A stretch of 60,283 bases of DNA from Bacteroidia bacterium (GTDB lineage Bacteria; Bacteroidota; Bacteroidia; Chitinophagales; UBA2359). Shown here one piece after another: positions 25,195-33,327 of the stretch. The notes under the pieces were generated by a model. That model ran no database searches. It was not told the DNA's origin and saw only the letters and a program-made list of their open reading frames with translations. The position numbers were made by a program, and so were the translations under genes. The stretch lies in assembly GCA_030427245.1 (NCBI GenBank), contig JAUHXA010000046.1, forward strand, positions 1 to 60,283, in the 5' to 3' direction. Positions within the stretch are counted from its first letter, which is position 1, and the number at the start of each line of letters is the position of its first letter.

Positions 25195-27630
25195 ATGAAA
25201 AGAATTATTACTCTATCACTTATCGTATTCAGTTTTTGCAGTCAAATGAACGCTGCAAGTATCAAAGGACAATTGCAGGATGCCAATGGTGAAGCATTGA
25301 TTTTTGCAGCAGTCGCTTTATACAACAATGCCGACAGCACCTTAGCCAAAGTCGAAACCTCCAATGAAACAGGCATTTTTCAGATGAAAGGTTTGAAGGC
25401 AGGCAGTTATTACCTTCAAGCTACCTATGTTGGGTTGTCTGATTTCAAGAAAACGGGGATTGTTTTGATCGAAAATCAAGACCTCGATTTGGGGATTTTG
25501 GCTTTTGAACCTGCTTCGGTCAAACTGGAAGAAACCACCGTAACGGCTTCAAGAGTCATGGTGGAAACCAAACCTGATAGAACCATCTTCAATGTCAGTG
25601 GAACAATCAACAGCACAGGTTCGGACGGTATCTCGTTGCTGCGAAAAGCTCCTGCGGTGATGGTCGACAACAATGACAATATCAGCGTGTTGGGTCGTTC
25701 AGGTGTTTTGCTTTATGTAGATGGCAAACGCCTTCCATTGACAGGTGCAGACCTCACAAACTACCTCCAAAACCTTCCAGCCGACCAAATTGACCGCATC
25801 GAAATCATCACCAATCCTAGTGCCAAATACGAAGCAGAAGGCAATGCAGGAATTATTGATATCCGATTGAAGAAAGACAAGAGTTTGGGTACAAATGGTT
25901 CTGTCAGCGCTACTTTCAGCCAAGGACGATATGCAAAAGGCAACCTCAACGGAAGCGGAAATTATCGCAACAAAAACCTCAATGCTTTCGGAACAGTGGG
26001 CTTAGCAGATGGTAGAGGCTTCAACGAGATGCGTTTTGAAAGCTATCAAAATGGCATACAATTGCTGGAAAGTAACAAGGCTCGCCATGATTGGGACAAT
26101 TACAATTATCGTTTTGGAACAGATTTTTTCTTGAATAAAAACAATACAATTGGGTTTCTAATCAGTGGAATGGATGCAACAGGAAAGAGCCTAAATACCA
26201 ACCGCATTGCTATTGCGCTCGAATCAGCTCCTTTTCAGATCGACAGTATTTTGGTGGCCAACAATGTTGGGACCAATGACAGAACCCAAAATTCTTACAA
26301 CATCAATTATCGCTTTGACAATGGAGAAGGGCGCAGCCTAAATGTGGATTTTGACTATGGCAAATATGGAAACGAGGCCGAACGTTATCAGCCCAATCAG
26401 TATTTTGATGCCAATGAAGAAGTCGTATTGACGGAAGTAATCAACCGCTTTGAAACGCCTACCGACATTGATATTTATACCTTTAAGGTGGACTACGAGG
26501 AAGAAATGTTGGGTGGAACAGTGGGGATTGGCTCTAAGTTGAGTCAAGTTGTCTCTGAAAATACTTTTTTGGTTTTTGATGAAGAAAATGGCAGTTCAAT
26601 TCAAAACAACCAACGCTCCAATTTCTTCAAATACGACGAAAAAGTATATGCGGGTTATCTCAATTATGCACGAAAACTAAACGACAAATGGAGTCTTTCG
26701 GCAGGTTTGAGGGCTGAACAAACCAATGCAATGGGCAATCTGGAAGCTTTTTTGCCTGAACTGCAAGAACCGCCTGTGGAATTGGACTACCTCAGTTGGT
26801 TTCCAAGCGCAGGATTGACTTGGCAAGTTGCACCCAAACACAGTTTGGCCTTAAATTATGGTCGCCGAATCAACCGTCCTGACTACAATGTGTTGAACCC
26901 TTTCAACAATCAATTGAGTCAAATCTCTTATGAAAAAGGCAATCCTTTCTTGCGTCCCGAAATTGTGAACAATTTGGAATTGGGTTACACGATGAATTAC
27001 CGCTATAACTTCAAATTGGGATACAGCCGAACCATTGACCAAATCACTCGTTTGATTGGCCCTGACGAAAACGATCCACGAGCCAATTTTATCACTTGGG
27101 ACAACTTAGCCGAAAAAACAGTGGTTAGTTTCAATGCCAGTGCGCCAGCGCAAATCACCAAAAAATGGAGCGCTTACTTCAATCTGAGTGCTTCACACAT
27201 AGACAATCAAGCCGATTATGGGGAAGGTGCGGTCGTGGATATTCAAGCATTTACTTACTCGATTTATCAACAACATACCTTTGACTTGCCTGCTGGTTTC
27301 AAAGGTGAAATATCGGGTTGGTTTTCAGGTCCTGGTATTTGGGGTGGTGTATTTGAATACGAAACAAGTTGGAGTCTAAATTTTGGCCTTCAAAAGAAAT
27401 TCTTCAACGATAAATTGAATGCTCGATTGAGTTTTGATGATGTCTTTTATGAGTCGGGTTGGGATGGTATTTCTGTCTTCAATGGTTTGGTGTCAGAAGG
27501 GGGTGGAAATTGGGATAGTCGAAGAGCCAGCTTGAGTCTGGGCTACAATTTTGGCAATCAAAACGTAAAATCTCGCAAACGTAAAACAGGTATTGAAGAG
27601 GAGGCTGGTAGAGTAGGGGGTGGAAATTGA
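25195..27630 (+). CDS. Outer-membrane beta-barrel receptor (TonB-dependent-receptor-like)
   Basis: The 811-residue protein has a signal peptide (1-21), a carboxypeptidase-regulatory-like beta domain (about 22-105, IKGQLQDANGEALIFAAVAL), and a plug (about 125-225: LLRKAPAVMVDNNDNISVLG, IDRIEIITNPSAKYEAEGNAGIIDI). A large OMP_b-brl_3-type barrel fills the rest. The YGRRINRPDYNVLNPF and YEKGNPFLRPE motifs are typical of this Bacteroidota barrel family. It ends LSLGYNFGNQNVKSRKRKTG plus a Gly-rich tail rather than with the usual aromatic residue. No SusD or TonB gene adjoins it, so the ligand is unknown. A clear terminator follows. Confidence 0.92.
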   Translation: MKRIITLSLIVFSFCSQMNAASIKGQLQDANGEALIFAAVALYNNADSTLAKVETSNETGIFQMKGLKAGSYYLQATYVGLSDFKKTGIVLIENQDLDLGILAFEPASVKLEETTVTASRVMVETKPDRTIFNVSGTINSTGSDGISLLRKAPAVMVDNNDNISVLGRSGVLLYVDGKRLPLTGADLTNYLQNLPADQIDRIEIITNPSAKYEAEGNAGIIDIRLKKDKSLGTNGSVSATFSQGRYAKGNLNGSGNYRNKNLNAFGTVGLADGRGFNEMRFESYQNGIQLLESNKARHDWDNYNYRFGTDFFLNKNNTIGFLISGMDATGKSLNTNRIAIALESAPFQIDSILVANNVGTNDRTQNSYNINYRFDNGEGRSLNVDFDYGKYGNEAERYQPNQYFDANEEVVLTEVINRFETPTDIDIYTFKVDYEEEMLGGTVGIGSKLSQVVSENTFLVFDEENGSSIQNNQRSNFFKYDEKVYAGYLNYARKLNDKWSLSAGLRAEQTNAMGNLEAFLPELQEPPVELDYLSWFPSAGLTWQVAPKHSLALNYGRRINRPDYNVLNPFNNQLSQISYEKGNPFLRPEIVNNLELGYTMNYRYNFKLGYSRTIDQITRLIGPDENDPRANFITWDNLAEKTVVSFNASAPAQITKKWSAYFNLSASHIDNQADYGEGAVVDIQAFTYSIYQQHTFDLPAGFKGEISGWFSGPGIWGGVFEYETSWSLNFGLQKKFFNDKLNARLSFDDVFYESGWDGISVFNGLVSEGGGNWDSRRASLSLGYNFGNQNVKSRKRKTGIEEEAGRVGGGN

Positions 27631-27663
27631 TAATGGATAATGGACAATTGATATTTGATAATC

Positions 27664-27700
27664 AAGGGCTACAGGAGTTTTACTTTTGTAGCCTTTTTTT
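27664..27700 (+). terminator. Intrinsic terminator after the outer-membrane receptor
   Basis: GGCTACA (27667-27673) and TGTAGCC (27687-27693) are followed by seven T. Bases 27701-27971 beyond it show no convincing gene; the only readable fragment (FQEIQAHLRRKDRLQVSE near 27787) could not be assigned. Confidence 0.85.
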
Positions 27701-27971
27701 GTATATGCGTCAAAGCTCCAAAACCGAAGGCTCAAAATTTTTGTTGATAAAAAAGACCCAAACACCAAGCCATTCAAACAAGCTTTGATTTTTCAAGAAA
27801 TTCAGGCGCATCTGAGAAGGAAAGACAGACTGCAAGTTTCCGAGAAGAATATTGAAGGTCGTCTATATCGCTGAATTTTTCAATTGAACCTTAAACAAAC
27901 CTCTATCTGATTTTACATTCACTCTAAAAGGTCAAAAGACACATTTTATTCTATCCTATAAACCTTCAAAA

Positions 27972-30035
27972 ATGAACACTTCACCAACTGTCAAAATCCT
28001 ATTATTTCTAATCCTTTGTTTTTTCACTCAATTCAGCACAGCTCAGACTTCCTCTGTTACTTTTTACAGTGAAGCCAAATATTGGGGAGACCAGATAACC
28101 TTGAAGGCAGGCAATCATTCGAGTTTGCCCAATTCAGTCAAAGGTAGAGGAAATGTAGCAAGTATGAATGACCGAATTTCCTCCATCAAAATTCCCCCAA
28201 GCTGGAAAGTCGTAGCCTATGAACACTCCAACTTTAGAGGAAGGTCTATTACACTCACCCAAAGTATTTCTAACTTACAGACCCAAAAATTCAATGATAT
28301 TATTTCCTCGGTGAAAATAACAGCTCCTAAAAAAAGCCCACTTTCTTCAAGATTTGACAAATTCAAACCTACCGCCCCTTCTGGTTCAACTATAAGCCCT
28401 CCGTCTCCTAAACCTGTGGCGAATACTACGACTCCCTGTGAAAAAATCAAGAATAAAATGGATGAAATAAGAGCAGAGGCTACTGAAGGTGCGAAAAGTG
28501 TGATTATTAACTGCAATCTAACTTTGAGTCCCAATGATGTTATCACAAAACAATTGATTTTTGAAGGAAGCGATGCCTCTGGTATTACATGCGATTGTAA
28601 TGGAGCAACCTTGGATGGAAGTGAAGGAAAAATCAATTATAGAACAGACATGATAGAAGTGAGGTCAAGTCATAACAAAAAAAACAATACTTGGAAAAGA
28701 CCCGAAAACATTACTATCAAAAACTGCAATATCATAGGTTCGGTACGTATTTGGGGAATGGGTAGAACGGGCGAAGATATAGACATTAGAGAATCATCCA
28801 GAAAAGAAACCGTTAATTCTAAACATCCACAAAGAGTAAGGAACAATGCGCCCAAAAACATCCATCTTGAAAAACTCATCATCACTGGCGTAGGGCGAAA
28901 CCCTCTGTACTTCTCACCCGGTGTGACCTACTCCAAGTTAATCAATTCCGAAATAAAAGGAAAATCCGACGTAGTAGGGATGTATCTCGATACAGAATCT
29001 GCCTACAATACAATTAAAAACAACTTCATCCATGTCGCCACACCAAGAGAAGGTTTTGTAGAAAAAGAAAAAAGCCGCCCTCAATTAGCCATAGATGGTT
29101 CGAGTCGAAATAAAATTATCAATAATACGTTTGCGGAATTGTACAATGGAGGTATTTATTTGTATCGAAATTGCGGCGAAGGCGGGACTATTAGACATAC
29201 TCCTCCTGAGCACAATACCATTGTAAACAATGTGTTCATTTACAAACGCTACAAAAAAGATAAACCTGCAATATACTTGGGTTCTCGTGATGGGAATAAA
29301 AATTATTGTGACGATGATAAAGGCTGGGCTTTTGGCAGCAGTGCCTCCAACAAAGATTTTGCACGCTACAACGTCATCATGCAAAATCAGTTCTATCGAA
29401 GGGGAATCTACAAAAACTCAAAATTAGAAGCCGCAACCCTAAGTGATATGATTAAAAGCAAAAATTATACGAACAATTCACCCAATTATATTAAATACAA
29501 TGACTTAGTCTCCAATAAAATAAACAGAAAAGCGGGCTGTTATGTCAAAAATGGATACAAAGACTTTCTTTTGCATGGGGAATCTATGGATGCCTTCAAT
29601 ATAAATGGAAAACTGGCTTGCAACGGTCAAAAATTTACCTGCAATGACGGAGAATTGATTGTATCTTCTTCCTCCAATTGCAGTATCACCGAAGTTCCGT
29701 TTGAATGTCTTATTGAAGGAAACAACAATGGTTGCAGCAAGACCATAACTGCTCCACCAGGAAAACACATAGTAGGAATCAAAGTAGCGTGTAATTTGGA
29801 GTTTGGCACTATTTCTAATAGTCAATTATCGTCTATACCAATCAATGAAATGAAAGTAGTCAAAACTTCTGAGGATGTGAATAAAGGAATCTGTTATATA
29901 GGATCAAATAGTATAAGAAAAGGAGCAAAAACACTCTCTGACATCCAAGACCAGTTGAAACTCTTAATTGGCTGCAAAGAACACGATAAAAATGGAGGCG
30001 ACTGCCATATTAAGGGGATATTGTATTGTAGATAA
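27972..30035 (+). CDS. Secreted beta/gamma-crystallin plus parallel beta-helix protein
   Basis: The 687-residue protein begins with a signal peptide (1-25). Residues 29-115 carry two Greek-key beta/gamma-crystallin motifs (VTFYSEAKYWGDQITL and WKVVAYEHSNFRGRSITL), a fold that often binds calcium in microbes. After a Pro/Ser linker (SGSTISPPSPKP), residues 150-500 show parallel beta-helix features: repeated I/V-I-N-N turns (NTIKNNFIH, KIINNTFAELYNGGIYLY, NTIVNNVFIYK). The C-terminal 170 residues are Cys-rich (CNGQKFTCNDGE, CSKTITAPPGKHIVG). It may be a polysaccharide lyase-like or adhesin-like protein; no catalytic triad was identified. A frame-shifted T9SS tail relic follows the stop, so the protein may have lost its secretion tail. 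Confidence 0.75.
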   Translation: MNTSPTVKILLFLILCFFTQFSTAQTSSVTFYSEAKYWGDQITLKAGNHSSLPNSVKGRGNVASMNDRISSIKIPPSWKVVAYEHSNFRGRSITLTQSISNLQTQKFNDIISSVKITAPKKSPLSSRFDKFKPTAPSGSTISPPSPKPVANTTTPCEKIKNKMDEIRAEATEGAKSVIINCNLTLSPNDVITKQLIFEGSDASGITCDCNGATLDGSEGKINYRTDMIEVRSSHNKKNNTWKRPENITIKNCNIIGSVRIWGMGRTGEDIDIRESSRKETVNSKHPQRVRNNAPKNIHLEKLIITGVGRNPLYFSPGVTYSKLINSEIKGKSDVVGMYLDTESAYNTIKNNFIHVATPREGFVEKEKSRPQLAIDGSSRNKIINNTFAELYNGGIYLYRNCGEGGTIRHTPPEHNTIVNNVFIYKRYKKDKPAIYLGSRDGNKNYCDDDKGWAFGSSASNKDFARYNVIMQNQFYRRGIYKNSKLEAATLSDMIKSKNYTNNSPNYIKYNDLVSNKINRKAGCYVKNGYKDFLLHGESMDAFNINGKLACNGQKFTCNDGELIVSSSSNCSITEVPFECLIEGNNNGCSKTITAPPGKHIVGIKVACNLEFGTISNSQLSSIPINEMKVVKTSEDVNKGICYIGSNSIRKGAKTLSDIQDQLKLLIGCKEHDKNGGDCHIKGILYCR

Positions 30036-30127
30036 GAATAGGTAATACATTTCATCCCAAAGGCTTGTATTTTTTAGAAGTAAAGACTACCAAAGGGAAA
30101 TCCGTCAAACGATTTGTATTGGATTAG
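30032..30127 (+). pseudogene. Relic of a T9SS C-terminal sorting domain
   Basis: In another frame than the preceding gene, and overlapping its stop codon, the sequence encodes HPKGLYFLEVKTTKGKSV then KRFVLD and TAG (30125-30127). This is the strongly conserved end of type A T9SS sorting domains (pattern G-x-Y-x-L ... K-x-V-x). Only about 30 codons remain open. Either the crystallin/beta-helix gene lost its tail by frameshift and decay, or the tail is what remains of a neighbour. Confidence 0.6.
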
Positions 30128-30178
30128 TGCATAGAAAAACAGGAAAGGAAATTTATTTTTACAAATAAATGATAACAC

Positions 30179-32131
30179 TCACCTCAAACTCTCCAAATAC
30201 CCCTCATCTATTTTCATACCTAATTCTTGCGCCTTCAGTGCATCCTTCAAAGCTGCTGGACTGTTGCCCATTTTGTTGTGTGTCAAGGAACGGTGAAAGT
30301 AATTTGCAGCAGTATTGGGCTTCAATTGAAGGGCAAGATTGAAGTCTTGCAGAGCTGCCTCTAATTGTCCTGCCTCTCGTTTTGAAATACCTCGCCAACC
30401 GATTGCTTGAGCGTGATTGAGGCGGTATTTCAAGAAAAAATTGAAGTCTTCAATTGCCTTATCATGTTGGTTTGAAGTGGCATACAAAACTGCTCGATTG
30501 AGGTAGGCATCCGTATAAAGCGGATCAATTCGTATCGCCTCATTGAAGTCGGCAATTGCAGGTCCGTATTGTTGTTTGCGGTAATAAACTGCTCCTCGAT
30601 TGTTGAGCGCTTTTTCATTGTTGGGATTGAGTTGCAGTGTTTTGTTGTAATCTGCCAATGCCAAGTCGTTTTGGTTTTGACCAAAATAGACATTGCCCCG
30701 ATTGTTGAAAGCCAAGTCATAGTTGGGGCGTACTTCAAGGGCTTTGGTGTATTCCGCTAAGGCTTTGTCTTGCTGTCCTTTATCTCGATAGTAATTTCCT
30801 CGATTATTATAGGCAACGGCTACTTGCGGATAGTGTTTGACCACATTTGTCCAAAGGGTTTCACTGTTTTGCCACACTTTGTTTTGTTGAAAAGTGATGC
30901 CCAACATGCCCACCATATAAATGCCCAACATCGCCATTGTCGCCTGTTTGACGGCAGGTTTTTCCTTCAATAAATAGTTAATGCTTTCTGCAACTACAAA
31001 GAATAAACCGAGGTAGGCAATGTATGTAAATCGGTCTGCAAGATAGGCTTCTCCTGCACTCACGACTTGCAGTAGAAATACAATATTGACTAAGAAAAAG
31101 AAAGTTCCGAAAGCCACAACTCTTGTGTATTTGGTGCTTTTCCAAATGCCCCAAATCATCGCCCCTAACAGAAACGGACTGATATAATAAGCCATTGGCA
31201 GCAAACCGTTTACCTTATCAGGATAGGGATAGTAGGTCGATAAAGGGAAGGGAACGAATACTTTGTAAATATAAATCAACAGACCATGTGGTGCAAACAA
31301 CAATTTGTCCAAAATGGTGAAGTCGTGAGTTGTGGCATTGAGGCTACCTTTACTGCCAAGTATGAACACGCCTGTCAGCCCAAAAGCCAAAGAAATCAAA
31401 AACATCGGTATTTTCTCGACAATTAGGTTAATTTTGAGGGGGCGTTTGAAATAATAATCAATCGCTAATAAAGACAAAGGCAACGAAACGGCTTGTATTT
31501 TGGAAAAGCCAGAGAGAATGAAAAGAACGTAGAGGCTGACCAAATATTTGGTTTTGTGTATTTTTCGACTGCGATAATAGATGTAACTAATCATTGCACC
31601 GAGGTAAAAAACGGCAAATAGTACATCTTTGCGTTCGGTAATCCAAGCCACCGATTCGACTCGCATGGGATGAAAGCCAAACAAAGCAGTGACAATAAGT
31701 GTGACCATCAAATTGGCTCGCAGCAAAAGCATCAGCCAAAAAACGAGTGCGGTTGCTAATAAATGCAGCCATAAATTGTTGAAGTGGTACCAAAAGGCAT
31801 CCAAACCAAACAAGGAACGTTCTATCAAGTGAGTAAAAATGGGGAGAGGATTGTAGTTACCGCTAATTTGATGGGTAAATATATTGACCACATTTTCCAT
31901 CGTGAAGGCCACTAAATAAGGGTTTTCGGTGACATACAAATTGTCGTCCCAATTGGTAAATTCGGCCGAGAGTGCTGGCAAAAAGGCAATGAAGCTGATG
32001 ACCAAAATCGCCAATAAGCCCATTTTGGTGCGAGGATTTGCCCACATCCATTTGGAGTACGCAATAGGATGGTTCAAATTGGGTTTCTTGCGTTTTGGGG
32101 CAGAACGAATTGGAGTGCTTTTTTTTGCCAT
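30179..32131 (-). CDS. TMTC-like multi-pass membrane protein with C-terminal TPR repeats
   Basis: The 650-residue protein has about ten membrane segments in residues 35-405, and the conserved first-loop and PMRVESVAWITERKDVLFAVFYL features of TMTC/DUF1736 proteins, a GT-C-like glycosyltransferase family. Residues 425-640 contain about six TPR units (YNNRGNYYRDKGQQDKALAEY, NNRGNVYFGQNQNDLALADY and so on). Animal TMTC proteins are O-mannosyltransferases; the activity of bacterial ones is mostly untested. The start at 32131 lies 100 bp from the divergent lolD start, with a 33-bp palindrome between them. Family likely; enzymatic role inferred. Confidence 0.8.
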   Translation of the reverse strand: MAKKSTPIRSAPKRKKPNLNHPIAYSKWMWANPRTKMGLLAILVISFIAFLPALSAEFTNWDDNLYVTENPYLVAFTMENVVNIFTHQISGNYNPLPIFTHLIERSLFGLDAFWYHFNNLWLHLLATALVFWLMLLLRANLMVTLIVTALFGFHPMRVESVAWITERKDVLFAVFYLGAMISYIYYRSRKIHKTKYLVSLYVLFILSGFSKIQAVSLPLSLLAIDYYFKRPLKINLIVEKIPMFLISLAFGLTGVFILGSKGSLNATTHDFTILDKLLFAPHGLLIYIYKVFVPFPLSTYYPYPDKVNGLLPMAYYISPFLLGAMIWGIWKSTKYTRVVAFGTFFFLVNIVFLLQVVSAGEAYLADRFTYIAYLGLFFVVAESINYLLKEKPAVKQATMAMLGIYMVGMLGITFQQNKVWQNSETLWTNVVKHYPQVAVAYNNRGNYYRDKGQQDKALAEYTKALEVRPNYDLAFNNRGNVYFGQNQNDLALADYNKTLQLNPNNEKALNNRGAVYYRKQQYGPAIADFNEAIRIDPLYTDAYLNRAVLYATSNQHDKAIEDFNFFLKYRLNHAQAIGWRGISKREAGQLEAALQDFNLALQLKPNTAANYFHRSLTHNKMGNSPAALKDALKAQELGMKIDEGYLESLR

Positions 32132-32155
32132 TGTACACTTTTTTAGTAGAACAAT

Positions 32156-32188
32156 AGATTACAAAAGTTTTCAAAACTTTTGTAATCT
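32156..32188. promoter_or_regulatory. 33-bp perfect palindrome between divergent genes
   Basis: AGATTACAAAAGTTTT (32156-32171) and AAAACTTTTGTAATCT (32173-32188) are perfect 16-bp arms around a single C. It lies 24 bp upstream of the TPR protein ATG and 43 bp upstream of the lolD ATG. It may be a shared operator, a bidirectional terminator-like hairpin or a dispersed repeat. Confidence 0.7.
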
Positions 32189-32231
32189 TACTTTTCAAGC
32201 TTTTTTTTAGAAAAAATAATAAAAATACTTC

Positions 32232-32885
32232 ATGGTTAAAGGAACAAATATAAGAAAAGCTTACGGCAATTTGCAGGTATTGAAGGGCGTAGATATTGAG
32301 ATTCAAAAAGGCGAAGTCGTGTCCATTGTTGGAGCTTCTGGTGCAGGAAAAAGCACACTTCTGCATATTTTAGGAACATTGGACAGACCCGATACAGGAG
32401 AAGTGACCATTGATGGTCAGGTGATTAATAAATTATCGGACAGAAACTTGGCAAAATTCCGCAATCAAAAAATAGGTTTTGTCTTTCAGTTTCACCACCT
32501 CTTACCCGAATTTACCGCCCTCGAAAACGTCTGTATTCCTGCCTACTTGATGGGAAAAAGTGAAAAGGAAGCGGTCAAAGAGGCGCATCGCTTACTGGAA
32601 TTTTTGGGGCTTAACGACCGAGTGACCCACAAACCAAACGAACTTTCTGGAGGTGAACAGCAGCGAGTTGCAGTAGCCCGTGCCTTAATCAACCGCCCTT
32701 CGGTTTTGTTGGCGGATGAACCTTCGGGTAACTTGGATTCGGACAATTCTACAGATTTACACCAATTGTTTTTCAAACTCCGAGACGAATTTGACCAAAC
32801 TTTTATTATTGTAACCCACAATGAACAGTTGGCAAATATGGCGGATAGGAAGTTGGTGATGCGGGATGGAGGGTTGGTTTTATAG
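32232..32885 (+). CDS. LolD-type ABC transporter ATP-binding protein
   Basis: The 217-residue ATPase has Walker [10 protein letters not shown] (about 34-42), Q-loop [16 protein letters not shown], signature [15 protein letters not shown], Walker [13 protein letters not shown] and an H-loop TH. The [14 protein letters not shown] segment is typical of LolD, the ATPase of the lipoprotein-release complex LolCDE, within the MacB/LolD group. No permease gene (lolC/E) is adjacent, so the partner must be encoded elsewhere. Start ATG 32232 ([12 protein letters not shown]) gives the usual family start. Confidence 0.9.
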   Translation: MVKGTNIRKAYGNLQVLKGVDIEIQKGEVVSIVGASGAGKSTLLHILGTLDRPDTGEVTIDGQVINKLSDRNLAKFRNQKIGFVFQFHHLLPEFTALENVCIPAYLMGKSEKEAVKEAHRLLEFLGLNDRVTHKPNELSGGEQQRVAVARALINRPSVLLADEPSGNLDSDNSTDLHQLFFKLRDEFDQTFIIVTHNEQLANMADRKLVMRDGGLVL

Positions 32886-32970
32886 AATTTGGTAATGGAA
32901 GTTAATGACTAAACCGACTAGTAAATAAAATATTCTGTTTGCCACGTTGATTTTTTTAAGCGGATTCTAT

Positions 32971-33006
32971 TTTGCTTTAAATCAGGTTGTTCTGATTCTA
33001 TCTTTG
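32971..33006 (+). promoter_or_regulatory. Promoter with embedded inverted repeat before the TPR kinase
   Basis: TTTG (32971-32974) and TATCTTTG (32999-33006, full -7 match) are 24 bp apart, slightly long. Between them AATCAG-6 bp-CTGATT (32980-32997) forms an operator-like inverted repeat. The kinase ATG lies 321 bp downstream, so the leader would be long. A weak hairpin (33064-33111) lies inside it. Nothing else is evident in the 442-bp gap 32886-33327. Confidence 0.4.
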
Positions 33007-33327
33007 TATAATTAAAAGAATCTACGAAACCCTAAACCACGATAAACAATTCTTCAGATAATCAAGCCAAAGAAATTATTTGACCTCTCTGTGATAATTG
33101 GTTTGGTTTTTGTATTTATGAGGATGAAAACAAATCCAACTCAACTAAGAAGCCACAAGCTCCATTTAGTCCCCCCTCCCCAAATACAGCTTTGACATCA
33201 AAAAGTAGTACATCTGATTTTTTCTAACAATTAAATCAACCCGATTGATAGCCTATCAATTTTTTAATTGTCGTTTAATGATTTTGATTTGCTACCACAC
33301 TATTTGAAAAAACCAAAGTAAAGGACT

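Noticed and set aside
27701-27870. Possible gene fragment (FQEIQAHLRRKDRLQVSE) after the receptor terminator
   Set aside because: Too short and unassignable; could be chance.
31863-32366. 167-codon antisense frame across the lolD start and palindrome
   Set aside because: Crosses the divergent promoter region and the lolD coding start; no domain.
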